NCBI GenBank assembly: GCA_040080915.1
Contig: JBEBHD010000037.1
Location: forward strand, 1-28,152
Reading direction: 5' to 3'
Length of the DNA: 28,152 bases
Source: M3007 sp040080915
Lineage (GTDB): Bacteria; Bacteroidota; Bacteroidia; Chitinophagales; Saprospiraceae
Each line of letters begins with the position of its first letter. Position 1 is the first letter of the stretch. A model generated the notes under the pieces. That model was not told the DNA's origin. It ran no database searches and was given only the letters and a program-made list of their open reading frames with translations. A program made the translations under genes and the position numbers. Positions 23,200-28,152 of the stretch are shown in pieces.

Positions 23200-26094
23200 C
23201 TATTGCCCCCCTGTTTCAAGGCCCTGCCTTATGCCTTTTTCCATGGGCGACACACCGCGTTTCATCCAGCTCGGCATGGGCGTGCCGAGCAAGTAATGAT
23301 CGAAGAACTGCTGCATGCGCGTCTGGAAATCTATGCGGTTTTGCAGTTTGACCGGCCAATGCGGCTCGTCGTTGTAATTGAGCATCCAGACTGGTTTGTC
23401 CAATCGGCGCAAGCCAGTGAACAGTTCGATGCCTTGGTACCAAGGCACAGCGCCGTCCTTATCGTTGTGCAGGATCAGGAGCGGGGTTTGCACTTTATCC
23501 AAAGAAAACAGCGGTGAGTTTTCGAGGTAGCGCATCGGGTAATCCCACAACGTACCGCCGATGCGGCTCTGCTGATGTTCGTACTGGAACTGCCGTACCA
23601 ACCCTGTTTCCCATCGGATGCCGCCATAAGCCGAAGTCATGTTGGCCACCGGCGCGCCCGCTTCGGCGCAGACAAACAGGTTGGTGCGCGTCACGATGTA
23701 TGCCGCTTGGTAACCGCCCCACGAATGCCCCTGCATGGCGATGCGCTTGGGGGCCACGAAGCCTTTGTCCAAGAGCGCCGTCACACCGCTCATCACGGCA
23801 TTATAGGCGCTCTCGCCGGGGTAACCGGTGCGGTAGGGGATGTCGGGCGCAAATACGAGGTAGCCCCGGCTGGCGTACATCGTATAATTAATGGTAGATC
23901 GGTGTACGTCGGGAGAGCGGTGGACGTGCAGGTCGTCGGAGAGTTTTTCGTAAAAATTGACCACCATCGGGTATTGCTTTTTGGGGTCGAAATTGTCGGG
24001 TTTTACCAACAAGCCCTCCAGTTTTTCGCCCGAGAGCGCCGTCCACCGCACCCGTTCGATGCTGCCCCAGCGGTATTCGGCCTGCTGGGGGTTGGCACGG
24101 GAAATTTGGCTGCCACCGCCGTAGTTGGGTGCGGTGTAGTGCAGGTCGGGAAAGGTGTGGTAATTGTTGCGGGTGAAGAGCAGCGCATCGGACTTTTCGG
24201 CCTTGACGGGACTGCGCGTGTAGGCGTAGTCGCCGCTGAGCCAAGGCGTGAGTACGGCGGTTTTCAGGTCGAGCCAAGCGTAACCTTGGGCCTTTGTTTC
24301 GTCGTTCACGTGGTGCAGCAGCAGCCGGGCATCCGGTGCGATGGCATATTCTTCCGGGTCGAGTCGAATGTAGCGGTAGGTAGTCCGGGTTTCGCGGCCA
24401 CGGGTCAGGCGTTGGGGCGGCGTGCCGCCAGCAGGGTCGGTTTTCCAGAGGTCGTATCGGTCGTAGAGCAGGAGGGCGGCATCGTTGTTGAGCCAACCAG
24501 CCGAGCCGTAGGCGTTAGGGTAGTCGGGGGTGTCGCTTTCCTCGTTGAAAAACCGCACCGAGCGGTTGTCGGTGAGGCGGGCAGTTTGAGCACGGCGGGC
24601 ATCCCAGGCAAACCAGGCGGTGTCCGGGTCGCTCCACCACAGGACAAAATTGGCAGAAGGCGACAGGCTGGGAGAGCAACGCAGCCCATTCACGATCAGA
24701 CGCTTTTCGCCGGTATTCACGTTCACCGCGTACACATCGCGCGGCACCTCGCCTTCCCACTGGCGCCGGTGCGCGTAGGGTTCTTCGCTAATGCCGAGTG
24801 CCAGATTGGCATCGTGCTGGGGCTGAAAACGCCAGTCGGGCACGTCGGGCGAACCGAGCGCGACGAACGTATTTTTATCTAAATGACAGACTACGGGGTA
24901 GCTGCGCTTTTTATCGGCATCGAGGCGCTTGGCCTGCTCGGTGTACACCCGGTTTTGTGTCCAGGCCCAAACTTCCACCTGCACAATTTCCTCGGGCAGC
25001 AGGGTGGTGTCTGGCAACGGAATGGGCGGTGCTATGCCGAAGTACAGTTTGCTGCCGTCCTCGCTGAACTCCGGTCGGGCGTGCTCGCTGATGCCCCAAG
25101 GTTCGGGTCTGCGGGGCAGAAAAGCGCTGCCGGTGTCGGCCAGCAGGCGCGGGGCCAGTTGGGATTCCGACCAGTAATGCAGCTGCCACGGGCGCACGCG
25201 GGCCTTGGTGGTATCGGTGTCGGCAAGAAAAGCGGCCTGGCGGCCCCAGTCGTCGAGCGCCAGTTGAGCGAATTTAGATTTTGGAGCGAGAAACAGGGGG
25301 CGCAGTGTACGCTGCCCACAATCGAACCTGTACACCCCGGCCGTGAAGGCCGAGTCGCGCCCCGAGCTGTGGAGCACCAGCGCAGGGCCGCGTTTTGCGA
25401 AGCGGTATTCCCGCACGAAGGGCACCGTGTCGGTGCGGCCAGTGGCCAGTTCGCGCAAGAGCAGACGGGACCCGTTGTCCTTTGCGTCTTCTTTTTTGAC
25501 GTTTTTGGGCTTTTCTTCGGGGGCGGGCTTGCTTGTTTTGGTGCTGTCCGGCGCGGCGGTTTCTTTGGTCTCCTTTTTGGGTTTTTCCTCTTTTGCAGCC
25601 TCCAATTGGCAGGCCAGCCAGCCCGACCATTTTTCCGGAAGGGCATACGACCGCACGTCGGCGAGTTTTTCGAGCGTGCGCGTAGCGAGCGTGTACACGC
25701 CGAGGGAGTCCTTGGGCAGGTCGTCCTCTTTCACCTTTCGGCGGCGCTGGGCCTTGAGCGTGTCAAGCGGGGGTTTTATTTTGAAAACCAAGTATGCGCC
25801 GTCGTAGGAAAATCGCGGTTCGGCAGCCCGGTGGAACGTGTCGGTTTGGGCCGTGCTGGCGTTCCACAGGCAGAGCAGGTTGTCGCCCTCGGTGGTAGGG
25901 GTGAGCAGGTAGGCCACCCATTGGCCGTTGGATGTGATGCGCTGGTTTTCGATCTTGCGCCAGCGGTGTACGTCGGCTATTTCGAGCGCCCGTTTTTCAA
26001 TTGTCGGCGCAGCCTGAACGGCTGTTTTTTTTGTCGGGCGCTGGGAGAAGAGCAGGGTGGGAAGGAAGAGCAACAGGACGGCGAAAAACCTCAT
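23200..26094 (-). CDS. Exported S9-family prolyl oligopeptidase-like serine peptidase
   Basis: A 964-residue exported enzyme. The signal peptide is MRFFAVLLLFLPTLLFSQ. A long beta-propeller-like region (about residues 40-680) is followed by an alpha/beta hydrolase domain (about 690-960). The catalytic triad is visible: Ser791 in GHSWGGYQ, Asp880 in HNDKDGAVPW and His912 in NDEPHWPV. The family cleaves short peptides, often after proline, and probably acts in the periplasm or outside the cell. A Lys/Glu/Pro-rich insertion near residues 160-200 (EEKPKKETKETAAPDSTK) interrupts the propeller. The start at 26094 is chosen for the signal peptide; the frame extends upstream without family character. 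The neighbouring 160-bp repeats flank the gene on both sides. Confidence 0.92.
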   Translation of the reverse strand: MRFFAVLLLFLPTLLFSQRPTKKTAVQAAPTIEKRALEIADVHRWRKIENQRITSNGQWVAYLLTPTTEGDNLLCLWNASTAQTDTFHRAAEPRFSYDGAYLVFKIKPPLDTLKAQRRRKVKEDDLPKDSLGVYTLATRTLEKLADVRSYALPEKWSGWLACQLEAAKEEKPKKETKETAAPDSTKTSKPAPEEKPKNVKKEDAKDNGSRLLLRELATGRTDTVPFVREYRFAKRGPALVLHSSGRDSAFTAGVYRFDCGQRTLRPLFLAPKSKFAQLALDDWGRQAAFLADTDTTKARVRPWQLHYWSESQLAPRLLADTGSAFLPRRPEPWGISEHARPEFSEDGSKLYFGIAPPIPLPDTTLLPEEIVQVEVWAWTQNRVYTEQAKRLDADKKRSYPVVCHLDKNTFVALGSPDVPDWRFQPQHDANLALGISEEPYAHRRQWEGEVPRDVYAVNVNTGEKRLIVNGLRCSPSLSPSANFVLWWSDPDTAWFAWDARRAQTARLTDNRSVRFFNEESDTPDYPNAYGSAGWLNNDAALLLYDRYDLWKTDPAGGTPPQRLTRGRETRTTYRYIRLDPEEYAIAPDARLLLHHVNDETKAQGYAWLDLKTAVLTPWLSGDYAYTRSPVKAEKSDALLFTRNNYHTFPDLHYTAPNYGGGSQISRANPQQAEYRWGSIERVRWTALSGEKLEGLLVKPDNFDPKKQYPMVVNFYEKLSDDLHVHRSPDVHRSTINYTMYASRGYLVFAPDIPYRTGYPGESAYNAVMSGVTALLDKGFVAPKRIAMQGHSWGGYQAAYIVTRTNLFVCAEAGAPVANMTSAYGGIRWETGLVRQFQYEHQQSRIGGTLWDYPMRYLENSPLFSLDKVQTPLLILHNDKDGAVPWYQGIELFTGLRRLDKPVWMLNYNDEPHWPVKLQNRIDFQTRMQQFFDHYLLGTPMPSWMKRGVSPMEKGIRQGLETGGQ

Positions 26095-26217
26095 GGGCAG
26101 CGTTTTTTTGGGGCAAAGAAAGGGTTTTGCCGCAATCGGTTGTGCTGAAACCCACAACCTTCAGTTAAATTTTTTGCTGCTGGGATTGGGTTGGATGACT
26201 CGAATTGTTGCAATTTA

Positions 26218-26377
26218 GAGCGTGTTGAAATTTCAGTGCCGAGGCGAAAGCGAGCAAATTTTGTTTCAGGCAAGGCAAAATTTGCAGGCATAGCCGGTTG
26301 TCTATAGCGAAAATTTTAACGCAGCATGAAGCAAAATTTGCCGCTTGCAGCCCGGCGACTGAAATTTAAACACGCTC
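26218..26377. repeat. 160-bp palindromic MITE-like element, copy D
   Basis: Same length and orientation as copy A with about six differences. The inverted ends match at 18 of 19 positions. TTA lies on each side (26215-26217 and 26378-26380), again a 3-bp flanking duplication. The right end is followed by a tandem repeat of its terminus, AACACGCTC (26381-26389), and TTA. Confidence 0.88.
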
Positions 26378-26431
26378 TTAAACACGCTCTTATACCTCGC
26401 ACCGCAAGGTGCGAAGCCGCTTTTGTCATAC

Positions 26432-26495
26432 TGAGCGCTGCTAATCAAAATAGTAGGCCGAAGGCCATGCACAAAACCTCGCAGCGCGAAGTATA
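26432..26495 (-). repeat. 64-bp dispersed repeat, copy 2
   Basis: Reverse complement of 9861-9924 at 60 of 64 positions. Its end merges into TATATTTG, a candidate -7 element for the MBL gene. Confidence 0.75.
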
Positions 26496-26499
26496 TTTG
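26492..26499 (+). promoter_or_regulatory. Possible promoter of the MBL/beta-CASP gene
   Basis: TATATTTG matches TAnnTTTG. No TTG is seen at the -33 spacing. It lies partly within the dispersed repeat and 127 bases before the ATG. Confidence 0.35.
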
Positions 26500-26625
26500 C
26501 AAAAACGGGCACAGCTCCGCAAGCTGCAACAAAAATTTTTCAATCAACTGGAGCATTTTCTCCGACTTCGCAACCACCGTGCCCACAACTTGCGCTACTT
26601 TTCGCCGAAACAATTGCCAAGGCAC

Positions 26626-28035
26626 ATGAAAATCAAATTCTGCGGCGCAGCCCGCGAAGTAACCGGTTCCAGCCACCTCATCACGCTGGACGACAATTTC
26701 AAAATCCTGCTCGATTGCGGGCTGTATCAAGGCGGCGATGCCGACGAAGAAGGCCATGTGATGCAGGATTTCAACGACAACTGGCAGTACGATCCGGGCG
26801 AGATTGACTGCCTCATCCTCAGCCATGCGCACATTGACCACACAGGCCGCATGCCCAAACTGGTGGCCGACGGGTTCCGGGGCAGCATTTTCGCCACACA
26901 CGCTACCCGCGACCTGTGCTCGCTCATGCTCATGGACTCGGCAAAAATCCAGGAAGGCGATGCCTACCACAAAAACAAGCACCGGAAACCGCACGAACCA
27001 GAAGTGAAACCGCTGTATGTGGCCGACGACGTGCGCGCAACGCTGGGCCTGTTTGCCAGCTACAATTATGAGCAGTGGTTTCAGGTACACCCAAACGTGC
27101 GGGTGCTGTTCCGCGACGCAGGCCACATCCTCGGCAGCGCATCGGTCACGCTGGAAATCCGGGAAGGCGACCGCACCATTCGGTTTGGCTTCACCGGCGA
27201 CATCGGGCGGCCCAACCGACCCATCCTCGGCGACCCCCTGCCCATGCCGGAAGTGGATTACCTGATCTGCGAAAGCACCTACGGCGACCGCGAACACGAA
27301 TCGGCTCCCGGCGAGGCCGAGCACCTCGTGCGCGTCGTGCAGCACACCTGCGTAGAAAAAAAAGGCAGGCTCATCATCCCCGCATTTTCCGTGGGGCGAA
27401 CACAGGAGATCGTGTACATGCTCGATCAATTGCAGCACGCGGGCAAGCTGCCACGGGTACCGGTCTTTGTGGACAGCCCTCTCGCTGTGAATGCAACCGA
27501 CGTGTTCATCGCCCATCCGGAATGCTTCGACAGCCAGCTGCACCAGTATATGCTGGAAGACGAAAACCCGTTCGGTTTCAACGGCCTGACGTATGTCCGC
27601 TCCAAGGACGCAAGTAAGCAGATCAACGAAACGCAAAAACCCTGCATCATCATCGCCGCCTCTGGCATGATGAACGCAGGGCGCATTAAGCACCACCTGT
27701 TCAACAACATCGAAGACGAATGCAACACTTTCCTTATGGTCGGCTACTGCTCGCCCCACACGCCGGGCGGCAAACTCCGCGAAGGCGCAAAAAGCCTGCG
27801 CATCTTCGGCGAGTATAAGCAGGTGCTGGCCGACGTGGAAATCATGGACTCCTTTTCAGCCCATGGCGACCGGGTGGAGATGCTTGATTTTCTGCGCAAC
27901 CAGCAAAAATCCCTGAAAAAACTCTGGTTGGTTCACGGCACGCTCGACCGGCAGGAAAAATGGCGCGATTATCTTCAGCAGCACGGCTTTGGTAGCGTGG
28001 ATATTCCTGAACTGGGGCAGGAGGAGGTGGTTTGA
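26626..28035 (+). CDS. MBL-fold beta-CASP ribonuclease-like protein
   Basis: A 469-residue metallo-hydrolase of the RNA-processing beta-CASP group (CPSF73/YhcR-like). The N-terminus MKIKFCGAAREVTGSSHLI is characteristic and fixes the start at 26626. Zinc ligands: SHAHIDH (His67, His69, Asp71, His72), DAGHILGS (His167) and FTGDIGRP (Asp192). Beta-CASP motifs: ESTYGDREH (motif A), IIAASGMMNAGRIKHHL (motif B region) and FSAHGDR with His413 (motif C), so the active site is complete. It is expected to cut or trim RNA in the cytoplasm. Nearly 100 in-frame codons upstream come from repeats and are not coding. Nothing nearby suggests an operon. Confidence 0.92.
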   Translation: MKIKFCGAAREVTGSSHLITLDDNFKILLDCGLYQGGDADEEGHVMQDFNDNWQYDPGEIDCLILSHAHIDHTGRMPKLVADGFRGSIFATHATRDLCSLMLMDSAKIQEGDAYHKNKHRKPHEPEVKPLYVADDVRATLGLFASYNYEQWFQVHPNVRVLFRDAGHILGSASVTLEIREGDRTIRFGFTGDIGRPNRPILGDPLPMPEVDYLICESTYGDREHESAPGEAEHLVRVVQHTCVEKKGRLIIPAFSVGRTQEIVYMLDQLQHAGKLPRVPVFVDSPLAVNATDVFIAHPECFDSQLHQYMLEDENPFGFNGLTYVRSKDASKQINETQKPCIIIAASGMMNAGRIKHHLFNNIEDECNTFLMVGYCSPHTPGGKLREGAKSLRIFGEYKQVLADVEIMDSFSAHGDRVEMLDFLRNQQKSLKKLWLVHGTLDRQEKWRDYLQQHGFGSVDIPELGQEEVV

Positions 28036-28045
28036 TTAGAGCCCC

Positions 28046-28152
28046 TCACCACACCACCACCCGCTCGGCCAGCACGCGCCCATCCTCCGCCCGCAGCACA
28101 AAATGGTACAGCCCCGCAGCCAGCCCCGCCAGCCCGATCTGCTGGCTCACCT
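28046..28152 (-). CDS. C-terminal end of a protein with a T9SS-type sorting domain (cut by window edge)
   Basis: On the minus strand, 35 codons ending in TGA read VSQQIGLAGLAAGLYHFVLR then AEDGRVLAERVVVW. This matches the end of a type A type IX secretion C-terminal domain, whose hallmarks are a GxY followed by beta-strands and a final strand with hydrophobic residues. Such a domain directs a protein through the outer membrane by the T9SS. The rest lies beyond the window. The stop is 11 bases from the convergent MBL gene. Confidence 0.75.
   Translation of the reverse strand, partial: VSQQIGLAGLAAGLYHFVLRAEDGRVLAERVVVW

Larger units (their letters stand above)
26381..26625. other. Spacer between copy D and the MBL gene
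   Basis: It contains a short hairpin TCGCACC-GCAA-GGTGCGA (about 26397-26414), the 64-bp repeat copy 2, and a TATATTTG (26492-26499). The frame is open through the repeats into the MBL gene, but the residues are repeat-derived and not part of the protein. Confidence 0.65.

Noticed and set aside
23575..26148. Plus-strand open frames of 435 and 421 codons
   Set aside because: They are shadows of the S9 peptidase gene caused by high GC; the peptidase has a signal peptide and full catalytic triad.
26326..26625. N-terminal extension of the MBL protein by 100 codons
   Set aside because: The residues are translated repeat DNA (copy D and the 64-bp repeat); the family begins MKIKFCGAAREVTG at 26626.
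26302..27759. Long minus-strand open frame of 485 codons
   Set aside because: It is antisense to the MBL gene, has no family character and ends in translated repeat sequence.

Overview
The window is chromosomal DNA from a Bacteroidota bacterium, and family-level details suggest Saprospiraceae or a close relative. Four lines of evidence point there. Promoters match the Bacteroidota consensus TAnnTTTG (seen before tetR, the tRNA pair, a radical SAM gene, an ATPase gene, hflX and a SRPBCC gene). The right edge carries a C-terminal tail that looks like a type IX secretion sorting domain. UvrA has the Bacteroidota-style first zinc region. Several dispersed palindromic repeats resemble those that litter genomes of this group. 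The DNA is fairly GC-rich in genes and AT-rich in intergenic repeats.

Layout. 1-2407: 3' part of uvrA, with a disturbed reading frame at the extreme left edge. 2408-2567: a 160-bp palindromic element with perfect 19-bp ends. 2748-9332: a four-gene efflux locus (TetR regulator, TolC-like outer membrane factor, lipoprotein membrane-fusion protein, RND pump). 9504-9708: tRNA-Thr(CGT) and tRNA-Pro(CGG), then a terminator. 10168-11694: a two-gene unit, a coiled-coil protein and a membrane-anchored PspA/ESCRT-III-like protein. 11759-13240: guaB and its terminator. 13241-13963: a gene-free, repeat-rich spacer holding a nested 172-bp inverted-repeat element. 13964-16408 (minus strand): a secreted protein of unknown function, an orphan ATP-grasp enzyme and a small membrane-anchored PKD-like protein. 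16484-17506: a radical SAM/SPASM enzyme, divergent from the last.

17567-19260 is an accessory patch: an AAA/DUF4143 ATPase bracketed by 39-bp direct repeats, a truncated copy of the 160-bp element, and a short remnant of a DinD-like gene. 19271-22976: hflX, a convergent outer-membrane barrel gene, a biotin carrier protein and a SRPBCC-GyrI fusion. 22977-23137: a third copy of the 160-bp element, inverted and damaged, ending in a perfect hairpin. 23200-26094 (minus): a large exported S9 peptidase. 26218-26377: a fourth copy of the element. 26626-28035: an MBL/beta-CASP ribonuclease-like protein. 28046-28152: the end of a protein with a T9SS-type tail.

Most genes are ordinary housekeeping or envelope functions. 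The efflux genes form one regulated pump system: TetR presumably represses its own promoter and the pump genes behind it. The least explained material is the repeat family (four copies, apparent TWA target duplications, two copies abutting TAA stop codons), the nested palindrome at 13679-13850, and the two-gene PspA-like module. No defence system, CRISPR array or complete mobile element with a transposase is visible.
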